From Eutreptiella sp. 'Long Island Sound 2002' (lineage: Eukaryota; Euglenozoa; Euglenophyceae; Eutreptiales; Eutreptiaceae): DNA of 64,000 bases. Where the stretch lies: positions 120,127,199 to 120,191,198 of the forward strand of contig OZ038380.1 of the NCBI GenBank assembly GCA_964036045.1, read 5' to 3'. Both the position numbers and the translations under genes were made by a program. The notes beneath the pieces are model-generated. The model was not told where the DNA came from. It searched no databases and saw only the letters and a list, made by a program, of their open reading frames with translations. This document shows positions 21,651-30,885 of the stretch, piece by piece (positions within the stretch are counted from its first letter, which is position 1; each line of letters starts with the position of its first letter).

Positions 21651-21670
21651 ATGCGCGAGGCCTCGCGCAT
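21651..21670. repeat. Palindrome AT-core-AT
   Basis: ATGCGCGAGGCCTCGCGCAT is a perfect 20-bp palindrome sharing the 16-bp core of the family but with a different, still self-complementary, outer pair. Confidence 0.85.
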
Positions 21671-22152
21671 GGGGCAGCCCTTGAACCACATGTTGCATAT
21701 GTTTTGCATTGATATTTCATCCGCCATGCTTCTGTTTTAATGCTCCTTGGTCTTGATTGCGCGAGGCCCCACGCATAGAATTCGATCAATAAATCATTTT
21801 TCCAGGTATGTAATGAACATGCAGAACAGCAAATGATGTTGCAATCATTTGTTCTGCAGACCATGTTCATCCAAAAAACAAGCGGAACGCAAATTGTATT
21901 TCTCGGCCCATTTCCGCTAAAAGCACATCATTTTCCACTGAAATCATAAGATTTTTATTATTCTTTTCAAAGTCATTTTTGTTTTCAGCTGTCCCAAAAA
22001 AGGCACGAAATGGCACAAATGGTAAGAAAGCTACTTTCTTTGGACTAATATTCTTTTTTCAAAAAACAGAGCCTGTGAAATACTATTTTTTTGCATGGTC
22101 CAAATTGGGTGCATTTGGTGTGATTTTGACCATGCAACTTGAGCCGCCTGAG

Positions 22153-22157
22153 AGTAT
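22153..22157. repeat. 5-bp target-site duplication of the TIR element, right copy
   Basis: 'agtat', matching 20439-20443. Confidence 0.7.
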
Positions 22158-23517
22158 TCGATGGTGCGCCCCACCTGCTTGTCGTTGAGGGTGGCTGGGT
22201 CCCACTTGACGTGAATCTTGAACGCCTTGTGGTCCCCGGTCACGCGGTACCGGTGCTTGACCTCACCTGCGGCCAATATCCGTGGTGTACTCGAAGGACA
22301 GCTGCACCCGGGTACCGATGGCATACTTGGGATACAGGGCGGCGGCTTCCTCTGCGGTCCAGCTCTTCGACATGGCTTTTGGCTTGGGTACGGGTTTGGC
22401 CTGTGCGGGGGCCTTGCGCTTCTTCGCACCTTGGTGGCGCCGGGCATTGGGCTGTCCCTGTTGAGGAGGTGCGCCCTGGGGCTGCTGTACAGGCACGTGG
22501 CCCGGTGCAAACACAGGGGTGCTCACGGGTGGCTGGGACGTCGGGCTTGGACGTCGGGACGGTGTCCTTCAGCTGGAACACTTGCTTGGTCATGAGTCCA
22601 AGCACTTCCTCGGCCTTCTGCAGGGCGTCTGGCGGGTCTGTGGGCCAGGTGAGGAGCCGGTGCCCGCTGCCTGCTCCGTAGCGGCGCATGTGGGCCGTGT
22701 AGCAGGTGGCGTGGCCTGTGCACGCTGGGGTGCGTTCCGGGGGGAGGAGGCCCCCTGACGCCCCCTGCGCCCAGTAGAGGGCGTATTGCAGCGCTTCTGA
22801 GGCTGCTTCTCGGGTGTGGGGCACGCGGGCGGCGAGTCGCAAGCGGTTACCACCGCGTGGTGGGGGCGGGATTTTGTCGTCAAAGGTGTGTGCTGCTGCC
22901 CGTCTGACCTTGCCGTGGTCTTCCCTTTCCACTGTCCACCAGACGTCTCGGTTTTTCAGGATGTAGACCTGCGTGGTGGCCGGGGGGGCGTCCATGGCGT
23001 TCCAGCTGTTGAGCTGGATCGGGCGGACCTGGGGGTGGGTCTTCGGTGGTGCTCGCGTGCTGAGGACTCGGTGGATGTCCTCGGCGGTAGGGCCTGTGTC
23101 AGGGGCGACCTGCGCTGCCGGGGCTAGAGGTGGGGAGGGGCGTTCCTCCCAGAGGCGGGGGGCGGACGCCGTCGCGTACATGTCTGGGATCAGGACGTGC
23201 TCCGTCAGCCCTTCCACCATGAGGTGGTTTTTCCCCTCCAGGTCTCTGGGGATGGTGGCTTCCGCCTCTAGGGTGAGGAGTGCGATGGCGCGTCTGGGTC
23301 CAGGCGCGGCATGCGTCGGCTCATCTGGTGGGCGTCCTTCGGATGGGGTGTGGGGGGGGCGCTTCTGGAAGGAGGATGGTCCCACTGCCAGGTGCTCGAC
23401 AAGGTTTGAGGTTTGAGGTTTGATTTTGCGGGTACTAGACGCCTTTCGGCCCCGGGGGGCCACCTGGTCGGGCCAGGTGATATCCTCCCCACCGGGTCCT
23501 AGTGGGGGGCCCTCCAA
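22158..23517 (-). CDS. N-terminal part of the retroelement polyprotein, unknown domain
   Basis: Opens MEGPPLGPGGEDITWPDQ at 23517. It contains LTLEAEATIPRDLEGKNHLM, TTQVYILKNRDVWWTVERED, REAASEALQYALYWAQGASG, and after shifts a basic Pro/Lys/Gln-rich linker, then LYPKYAIGTRVQLSFEY and GEVKHRYRVTGDHKAFKIHV. It ends at the TIR element with KQVGRTIEY and continues beyond it as WQDGDRREL into the endonuclease. The VGTRVQLSF...YRVTG.HKAFKIHV part looks like a small beta-barrel (chromo- or SH3-like), which is inference only. It begins about 100 bp after the TGA of the upstream ORF. Confidence 0.5.
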
Positions 23518-23616
23518 GACGCACCTCCTGCCTGGTGGCGGAGTCCCCCGGGTTCACAGAGCTCGGAGCCCCGTCCTTCCCCGGCGTCCCCGTTTCGCCA
23601 CTCCTCGGTCAGTGCA

Positions 23617-25423
23617 TCAATTCGCAGCCGTGGCTGCGGGCGCTTACCCACTGCGTCGCCCCCCTAATGCGTGGTCGCCCGGGGCGCCGGCGCCGCCGGG
23701 CCCGTGCTACTGGCTTGTCGCCAGTGGGACCCCCTTGGGCTGGCGCGGAGGCTGCCTAGCCTAGGGGTTGGGGCGTGGCGCTGTGCGCCACTACTGCCTT
23801 GGCGGGTGCAGTGTCCCGTCTGTGTGTGCGCGGCGCTCGCGGCCGGTTCGGGGGGGGTTCGGGCCGGTACCTGGTGTTGTGTCTCTCCTGTTTCCCCCTT
23901 CCCGCCCCGCGTGTTCCGCGCTGCGTGTGGCGGGCCGTCCCCTCCGGGTGTCCCTTACCCTCGCTCGCTGGTACGCCATTCCATGCGGTCTGTGCGTTCC
24001 GCGCGCTCGGTCCGGTTGCCCTTCCGGTAGTCCCCGCGTGTCCTTTTCGTGTGTGTGCGCTCGCGCTCTCGCGGTGTCCGCTCCCCCCCCCGCTGGGTGG
24101 TGTGGCGCGCGCATCTCGCGTGGTCCCGGCTGCTCAGGTGCTCCCAGGTGCTCGCGTGGTCCCAGGTGCTCGACAAGGTGTAGCGGTATGGCGTGGTGGC
24201 GGTCAGCCGCGGGCAGGAGGTAGGGCTGTGGGTCCCCGGGTATAGTGCCGAGGTATATGACCCCCCTGTAGGTAGGGGTGGGCAGGGGTTGCTGCAGAGC
24301 GCCCGCGCATGGTTGCGCGCACCAGGGGTTGCAGTGGGTGCACTAGGCCGTCATGGGGTGTTGTACCGCGTACACGGTGAAGGGCCCTACCGCGTTCTGG
24401 ATGTGGCGGCGAATGATGGTGCGGTGGTTGGCCAGCCGTGCCGTGCGGCTTTCTCCATAGCATATCAAGAGTGTGTCCTCCAGTGCCATCATGGGGCGTA
24501 GCTTGCGGGCTAGCAGGTTCAAGGTGCTTTTCTGGGTGGCCTCGGTAACGGTGCGGGGTCCAGGGCTAATGCGTGGGAGCAGGTGGTTTTGGTGGGGTGC
24601 TGCGGCCCGTCTGCGGGCGGCGTGGAGAGCGGTGCTGTCGGCGGGAGGGGGCGGGCCTTTTGCGCGGGGTTGTAGCGACGTGTAGTGGATGCCTCCATGC
24701 CAGACGCGGGTTGTGTTGTGGTGGCTGGAGGCCAGGGTTGGTGGTGAAGGTGTATATGGTGACGGGGGAGCGCTCATGCGTGGCGTGGAGGTAGTAGTGG
24801 ACGCGACCCGTGTTGTGGGTGACGATGACGTTTCGTGTCGGTTTGTTGTAGTGGAGTGTGGTATTAGAGATCTGTTTTGTGACGCGTGCCGTTGCTCCCC
24901 TCGTTCTGGGCGCGGTGTCGTGGGGCACGAAGATGTGGACGGTCCACGCATCCTGCGCAGCGAGGTCGAGGTCCTGTAGGGTTGGATGAATCGAGCATCC
25001 CCGGAAATGTGCAAAAGCTGGGTTGTGGCGTGCCGCCGTTTCTCTGATTACGGACGGTGCCCATTGGGGTGGCGCCTCAACTTGCTGGGCCATGGCAGCG
25101 ACGGCGTGGGCCGCCGCTGTGAGGTCTGGGCCAATGCCAGGCAGGTCTGCTGGTGGTTGTAGGCCCCCATCTGGTTCGGGGTGGTGCCACCATAGGGTGT
25201 AACCCTTTTGCGTGTTATGGTGGGGGGTGTGTACGAGGCCTTGGTGGTTGGAGATGGCGGTCTTGAGGGCTTCCGCTACCCCTTGGCGGAAGGTGTGCGT
25301 GTAAGCCCAACCGCTGGTGGGGAAAGCTGCCCCGGTGTGGCATTCGGCCGTGGTGGGGGCCGGCTCGAGATCGTGACTGGTGAGGGAGGGCCTGTGCAGC
25401 CCATCACGCAGGGAGGCGCACAC
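23617..25423 (-). CDS. ORF of unknown function containing five in-frame TAR codons, ends at TGA
   Basis: A first frame from 25423 (HTFRQGVAEALKTAISNHQG, AAQDAWTVHIFVPHDTA, NVIVTHNTGRVHYYLHATHE) passes by a one-base shift into a second (KSTLNLLARKLRPMMALEDT, NAVGPFTVYAVQHPMTA). The second frame runs in phase from 25014 to TGA 23617-23619 and crosses TAG at 24343, 23791, 23761 and 23707 and TAA at 23644, with no TGA. Coherent sequence continues after the TARs (YRGVIYLGTIPGDPQPYLLP; ARQPPRQPKGVPLATSQ). A CTHCNPWCAQPC segment directly after the first TAG could be a metal-binding knuckle. A Gag-like role is possible but unproven. Confidence 0.5.
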
Positions 25424-25563
25424 GTGTGTTCACCTGTCCGCCCATCCCTGTTGAACGTGTCCCGTGCTTGCCCCTGTGGGGAGTTGTAAGATGATCACGT
25501 GCCAGGGGTGTGATCCTGGTACCAAGATAGGGGGTGTTGTGTGTTTGTGGGCGTGTTACCATA
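25298..25563. repeat. 265-bp direct repeat, copy A
   Basis: From 'gtgtaagcccaaccgctgg' to 'gggcgtgttaccata', about 97% identical by eye to 26270-26532. It encodes the C-terminal segment shared with the upstream ORF (VPGSHPWHVIIVQLPTGAST). It is followed by a (TAGG)5 run at about 25563-25581. Confidence 0.85.
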
Positions 25564-26269
25564 GGTAGGTAGGTAGGTAGGTGCACTCGGTCGTGGAGAG
25601 GCGCCCCTTGGTTCCCCCTGGCGTCGCGCCTGTGACGAACAGGAAGAGGCTCCGCGCGTGAAGAGGGGAGGCGGCTTACATCCCGCTAGACCTGACTGTT
25701 GGCCCCCAACAAAGCGGCCCCGGGCAACACCGGGAGGGCTGATCGCCGCCAGCGTAACGTGCTTGTCTGGCCGGGAGGCTGTGCCCCCGTGCTTGCGCAC
25801 CTCCCCCTCTTTTGGGCGGAACCCTAGAGGTTCACCGGACTTCCTGGCGTATCCCGTTCCCAAGGCATGCATGCACGTTCTTGGTACTAGGGTTCCGAGG
25901 CGCTTGGGTGTCGCACGCTCCGCCTCGGATCCGTAGGCAGCGCAGGCCTTAGGATGCAGCCCTACCCCCGGTCTCCGGATCTCGTTTGGCCGGGTCACCC
26001 GCATGGCACGGGCTGCCTCAGTGCCCGGGCTGTGGGCACTGGGTTTCCTACTGTTGTGCGGCGTTTGTGTTTGGGTCCGGTTTGCGGTTGGGTGTGGGTT
26101 TTGTTAACCCCGCCAGTCCTGGTTGGGGTCTTGGGTGGGTGTGTTTTGGCACGGTTTGTGGTGCTGTCTCTCTAGTGTCGGCTGTTTGTGGTGTTCGTGG
26201 TTGGGGTTCGGTTTCGGCCTGCTTATGGGACGTGTGTGGTTTCCTGCGCGCCCTGCTTGCCCCCCGCCG
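25564..26269. other. 706-bp intervening sequence bounded by TAGG repeats and copy B
   Basis: GC-rich, without coding support. On the minus strand it ends in a CACCTACCTACC tail directly before copy A. It resembles the short tail at the 3' end of the whole insertion (plus ggtaggtagc at 8926-8935), so it may be the 3' end of a nested, 5'-truncated element. Confidence 0.4.
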
Positions 26270-26532
26270 TGTAAGCCCAACCGCTGGTGGGGGAAGCTGC
26301 CCCGGTGTGGCATTCCGCCGTGGTGGGGGCCGGCTCGAGGGTGTGACTGGTGAGGGAGGGCCTGTGCAGCCCATCATGCAGGGAGGCTACACGTGTGTTC
26401 ACCTGTCCGCCCATCCCTGTTGAACGTGTCCCGTGCTTGCCCCTGTGGGCAGTTGTACGATGATCACGTGCCAGGGGTGTGATCCTGGTACCAAGATAGG
26501 GGGTGTGGTGTGTTTCTGGGCGTGTTACCATA
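26270..26532. repeat. 265-bp direct repeat, copy B
   Basis: Second copy of 25298-25563, continuous with the ORF ending at 26399. It is probably the original location, because the ORF reads into it in frame (through a TAA). Confidence 0.85.
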
Positions 26533-27271
26533 CCGCGATGGCTGCGTTTGCCGTCACGTAGTCCTCTCCCTCCGCTGTGTGGACGTTTTCTATGGCGGCT
26601 TCTCCTTCTACCTTGAGGAGGAGGTGTGTGCCAGCAGGCTGCGTGTGTGTTTCCGGGTCCGGGAGCCACAGGTACGTGAGCGTCACGGCGCCGGGGAGGA
26701 TTTCCCACCATGTGAAGGTGCCCTCAGGTGATGCCAACTGCAGGGGCAGTGTGTGGCGTCCCCGCGAGTCCCTGGTGGCATCGTAGTCGTGGTGGAGATG
26801 ACGCTTGGTGAGTCGGTGCGGCATGTGCTCGGCCGTGGCTGTGGGGGAGTCCCAATTACCTTTCTCTGGGGCCAGTGCGTCTGCTTCGTCCTCCTGGGGC
26901 TGGGCTAGCGGCTGTGCCTGTGCAGTGGGTGTGGTGTCGGGTAATCTGCTGTGTCTGATGATATAGAAGCGCTCGGGGGTGAGCTGGACGACGATGTCCC
27001 ACGTTGCTGTCTGCTCCGGGGACCACTGGTGGGACTCGCTCTGCGGCCGGTGGATGGTGACTTGGTGGCCCCATCTCCAGCGGTGGTAGGCGAGGAGGCT
27101 GAGGATGGTGTCTTGCTCTGGGTCCTCCACGCTCTCCACGTACGCCGTCATGTTGGTGACGTCAACAGGGTACTCTTCCTGCCATTCTTGTTTGGGGACG
27201 CCTGGAGAGGGATGGGGTGCTGGTGTACCCGTGGAGCCCCGGCTCCAAGACGTCGGGCAGGTCGTGCTCAA
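26399..27271 (-). CDS. ORF of unknown function with one in-frame TAA, ends at TGA
   Basis: From 27271 the frame reads QEWQEEYPVDVTNMTAYVES, LSLLAYHRWRWGHQVTIHRP, TATWDIVVQLTPERFYIIRH, GTFTWWEILPGAVTLTYLWL, HLLLKVEGEAAIENVHTAEG, NAAIAVW. It then meets TAA (26525-26527), continues HAQKHTTPPILVPGSHPW and HVIIVQLPTGASTGHVQQGW, and ends at TGA 26399-26401. The alternating hydrophobic pattern indicates beta-rich structure. An acidic Gln/Glu-rich segment starting MNTHDDPMALEINSLLELEL at 27558 probably precedes it after a frameshift. No family is recognised. Confidence 0.5.
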
Positions 27272-27559
27272 GGGACGCCAGACACTCAGCTTGGCCCTTG
27301 CTGGCTTTGTGTCTGGGGTGGTGGCGCCGCAGGGCGTTGGACAGGTGTGCCCAGGGCTCCCGCTCGCAGGGAAGGGGGCTGCGGGGGGGCATTTTGCGGG
27401 GAGTCGGCGCGACCAGGGTCCGCGGGGTCGCTTGCTGCGGGCTGCTCGGGTTCTCGCGGGGTTATGTCCATATGCTGCTCCGTGTCCTCCGTGTGCTGGA
27501 GCTCCAGCTCTAGCAGGCTGTTGATCTCCAGGGCCATGGGGTCATCATGGGTGTTCACG

Positions 27560-30500
27560 TGTTGGCGAACTGCTTCGTGGCGCGGTGGGTGTGTTATGTC
27601 GGTGCTTGGGGCACGTGCATCGGCTGGTGCGGGGTCGTGTGCCGGTGCCCGGGGAAGCGCGTGGTTTGGCGTGGTTGTGGTGTGTGGCTGCTCGCTCGTG
27701 GCTGTCCTGGCCGGTGGTGCGCGTTGAGCCGGCGCGTGGTGTGCGGGGTTTCCAGGGATGGTGCCGGTGGGGGGGGGGGGGGGTGCGGAGCCGGCGTGGC
27801 ACGGCGTCGTTCCTGTGTTGGTGGGCTGTGGTGTCTCATGTCCCTGGGTGCGGAAGGGGAACGCGGTGTGGTATGGTGGCGCTGAGTTGCGTGGTGGCCT
27901 TCCCGATGGGGGGGGGCGGGCACCATCCCCAGGTCTGGTGGGGTCGGTGGTTGCTCCCGGCTGGTCCTCGGGTGGTGTGGGGCAGCCTTATGCGGTCCCT
28001 TGGTCGTCTTTCTGGCGTCTTTCAGTACGTGGGTGGTGCGCGGTCGTTGTGGTGTGGGGCCTGGGGCCCATTGGGGCGGGGTGTGAGGGATCGGAGTGTC
28101 GCAACCAGGGGTGTGTGGTCGCCGGGTGCTTCGGGGTGTCAGCCAACTATTGAGCGGGCCCAGTGGTGTGGGGAGCGCTGTGTATGGGCCACGCGCGGGC
28201 TGCCACGCTTGTGGGTCCGCGGGTTGGTGGGTTGCGGCATCTCAGGCGTGTTGTTGCCCCGGTGCAGCGCCGATGGGTAATGAGTGGCGGTGTGTGGCAG
28301 GGGTGTATCTTCTCCATGGTGGGGGCGGGCTATGGGCTGCGGGTTTGCGGCGAGTCGGTGGTAGGCTACCTGCTAGTAGCGGCTGCTGGGGCCTCACTGT
28401 GGGTGGGTCTTTCGCGGTGTCCCCTTGGTGCGTCCCGTGGTGGCCCCCGGTCGGCTGGCTGAGGGGGTTTTCTGGTGTGTACCGCATCCATGGGGGCACC
28501 ACTGTGTGTTGGGGGGCCGCAGTAGGGGCTGTGGTTGGTTATGGGGGTGGGGCTGGTGTCCCTGTCGTCCGTGTGTTTGGCGGCGGTGCGTCGTGTGTCG
28601 TCGTCGGCGGATCCTCATTACGGTCTACTGTGGCGGTGCGTCGGGGGTGGTCTTGGGCTTGGCGGTTCCTGGGAGGGTGCGGACATGCCGGGTCGGGATG
28701 GCCTGGGGGGGGGCGCGCGTGTGTGTGGGCCCGCGTGTTTGCCCTCTGCTCCCGCCGCGGTTTCTTCCTCTGCCTTTCCCCTGCCCCTCTTTTTTTGCTG
28801 GTACTTTTTTTTGGGGGGGGGGGGTGCGTGTTGTTGGGGTGCGGCATTTTTGGCGCTGGGCCTCGGTGTGGGTGCGTGTTGGTGCCGGTGTTGGTGAGAC
28901 CGGTAAAGCGGACGGTGCAATTGGCGGTGCGGGTCATGGGAGGGCTGCAGAGGGAGAACGCTGCCGGTGACGTTTCTGGTGAGGGCTTTGCGGGTGTGCA
29001 GGTGGGCGGAGGCGCTGTTGGCTGCGTCAGTGGTGCCACTAGTGGTGGAGTGGGCAACAGTGATGCTGGTGTTGTTGATTGTGAGGGTGATGTACTGCTG
29101 GCGTTGCCGGTGGGGAGGGTGCTATGGGCAGTGCCGTGGGTAGCAGAGTCAACCGTGGTGCCGATGGTGATGGTGCTGCCGGTCGTGTCAATTGTGAGGG
29201 TGTTGCATCAAGTCATGGTGACGCTGGTTTGCGCTGCTGGTGGTGTGACTGTCCAGGTGGTGGTGAGGCTAGAGGCGCCGTCATGAGGGTGTTGCCGGCG
29301 ATGCAGCGGTTGATGGGGGAGCTGCAGGTGGTGTAGTTGATTGTGGTGCCCATGGTGATGTCAATGGCGAGGGTGCCGCAGGTGATGGACCGGGTGACGT
29401 TGGTGATGGTGATTGTTAGCAGGCAATGGCAACGCTAGAGTTGCCGATGGGGGGGGATGTCGCATGGGATGCAACGAGTGGTAGCTGTGGGCTATGCACC
29501 TGGTCGTGGCGGTGCTGGTGGTGTCGTCGGCGAGGGTGCTGTAGGGAGGTGACTCAACAGGTGATGGTGTTGCGGATGCTGCAGCAGGTGATGGTGCCGC
29601 GGGCAGTGTTAGTGGTGAGGGTCCTCCGGGCCGTCGCCGTTGGTACTGCTGGTGGTGTTCATGGTTGGGGTGTTGCAGGTGTTGGGGTGGCGTGACGGGT
29701 CCTGCTGGTGGCGTCGGTAGTGTGGGTGCCGCATGTGATGCAACTAGTGATGGGGTCGGTCGTGATGTCCCGGGTGCTGTAGGTCTGTAGGCGATGCCAC
29801 GGCTGGTGTTCTAGGTGACGTTGTGGTTGCTGATGTCTCTAGCGCTGCCTACAGTGAGGGCTCTGCGGGTGCCATAAGCTGTAAATGTTGATGGTGCCGG
29901 TGGTCGTGCCGGTGGTGATTGCAGGTGTCCCAACGGGCGTTCGGGGTGCCTCAGGTGACGTGGTGGGTGGTGGTGTCGCTGGCGATGTCGATGGTGACGG
30001 TGCTGCAGGTGATGAGGGTGGGACGGTGATGTTGGCGGTGAATGTTGTGGGTGCTGTGGGTGATGTGAATGTGGAAGCATAGCAGGTGAGGTGCCGGGTG
30101 AATGGTGGTGCGCCTGGCGATGGCGTCGTTAGTGCTGTCGATGGAGAGGGTGTTGCTTGTGTCGCCTGGGGTCTGCCTGTCCGCCCGTGGAGCTGGTGCC
30201 GGCCTTGGGCGGCTGCCTGTTTGCGTGGGTGGGTGCTGTTGTGCGTGGCAGTGGCGGTGGGGGTCGGTGCGCTGGGTGCTTGGCGGATGCGGTCGGGTGT
30301 GGGTGCGGGCTGCTGGGGGTCTGTGGGCGGCGAGTGTGCTGTTGCCGTGAGTGTGGCGGTTTGTATTGTCTTGTGGAGCGTGGCTGGTGTGTGCTCTGCG
30401 TGGATGGTGTGGTGCCTGGCCGGCGTGGGTTGTGCCAGTGTGGGTGTTTGGGGCTGAATGCTGGATGTGCGCGCGTCGTCTGCGCGGTGTGGTCTGGCGT

Positions 30501-30820
30501 GATGGCGGGTTCTCAGGCATGTGCGGCCGGCTGGTGGCGGATGTGGCCGGTGGTGTGGTGTCCGGTGCGGGCGGTTGGGGCCGCGTCTGTGTGGGCTGGG
30601 TTGTGCTGCTCGTTCTGGCTGGACTGCCTGGTGGGTGCGGCGTGGATGGGCGGCCCTGCTGGTGGGCGTGGGGTGTGTGGTGGCGGGTGGCGTGTATGGT
30701 GGTGGTGGCGGGATGGTGTGCCATTGCGGGTGTTGTTGTGGGTGGTACCGTTGGGCGCCTGGTTTCTGGTAACAGAGCACTCGCCATTCTGGGCAGCGCG
30801 GGCCCTGTGGTCCGGTAGCC
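27560..30820. other. 5' part of the GC-rich insertion, no supported gene
   Basis: No convincing protein. Minus-strand frames are His/Pro/Thr-rich by-products of GTG-rich sequence. A G-run lies at about 27769-27782, and a T8/G13 switch at about 28806-28826 could stall polymerases or form a G-quadruplex. A degenerate minisatellite covers 28920-30130 (separate entry). Confidence 0.45.
28920..30130. repeat. Degenerate GTG-rich minisatellite
   Basis: Repeated words such as 'gtgatggtgctgccggt', 'attgtgagggtg' and 'ctgcaggtgatg' recur every 60-70 bp with poor register. It is open in several frames only because of its composition. Confidence 0.55.
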
Positions 30821-30870
30821 CGTCCCCTGTATATATATCAGGCTCAAAAAAGGGTCTGGTAGAGACAGCA
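30821..30870 (+). pseudogene. Right target-site duplication and displaced gypsy integrase end
   Basis: 'cgtcccctgtata' at 30821-30833 repeats the left copy. It is followed by 'tatatcaggctcaaaaaagg' and 'gtctggtagagac', matching the orphan integrase C-terminus near 5710-5745. The gypsy remnant ends here and the helicase region starts. Confidence 0.75.
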
Positions 30871-30885
30871 GAGATAGCAGGACAA

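Larger units (their letters stand above)
20444..22152. mobile_element. 1.7-kb AT-rich non-autonomous DNA transposon with TIRs
   Basis: The ends are inverted repeats of about 24 bp: left gttaggcggctcaagttgca (20444 on) and, complementing the right end, ctcaggcggctcaagttgca; 21 of 24 positions match. It is flanked by 'agtat' duplications and sits in the retroelement coding sequence. Composition drops from about 68% to about 40% GC. No transposase is encoded, and the short frames inside have no family signature. It contains GC-rich perfect palindromes at 20633-20688, 21465-21484, 21651-21670 and a decayed one near 21757-21776. The superfamily is not assigned. Confidence 0.8.
8928..30820 (-). mobile_element. 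21.9-kb GC-rich insertion carrying a non-LTR retrotransposon
   Basis: Between the two 13-bp duplications the base composition changes abruptly to about 65-70% GC and coding runs on the minus strand. The 3' end by orientation (left end) finishes in a short CTACC-type tail (plus strand ggtaggtagc). Content in coding order: ORFs at 27.3, 25.4 and 23.5 kb; endonuclease, RT, zinc knuckle and RNase H from 20.4 to 14.8 kb; a second endonuclease-like ORF at 14.9-13.1 kb; ORFs at 13.1-12.4, 12.5-11.8 and 11.8-10.3 kb. Target-primed retrotransposition is consistent with the duplication and the tail. Whether this is one giant element or several nested ones under one outer duplication is not resolved. 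Confidence 0.7.
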
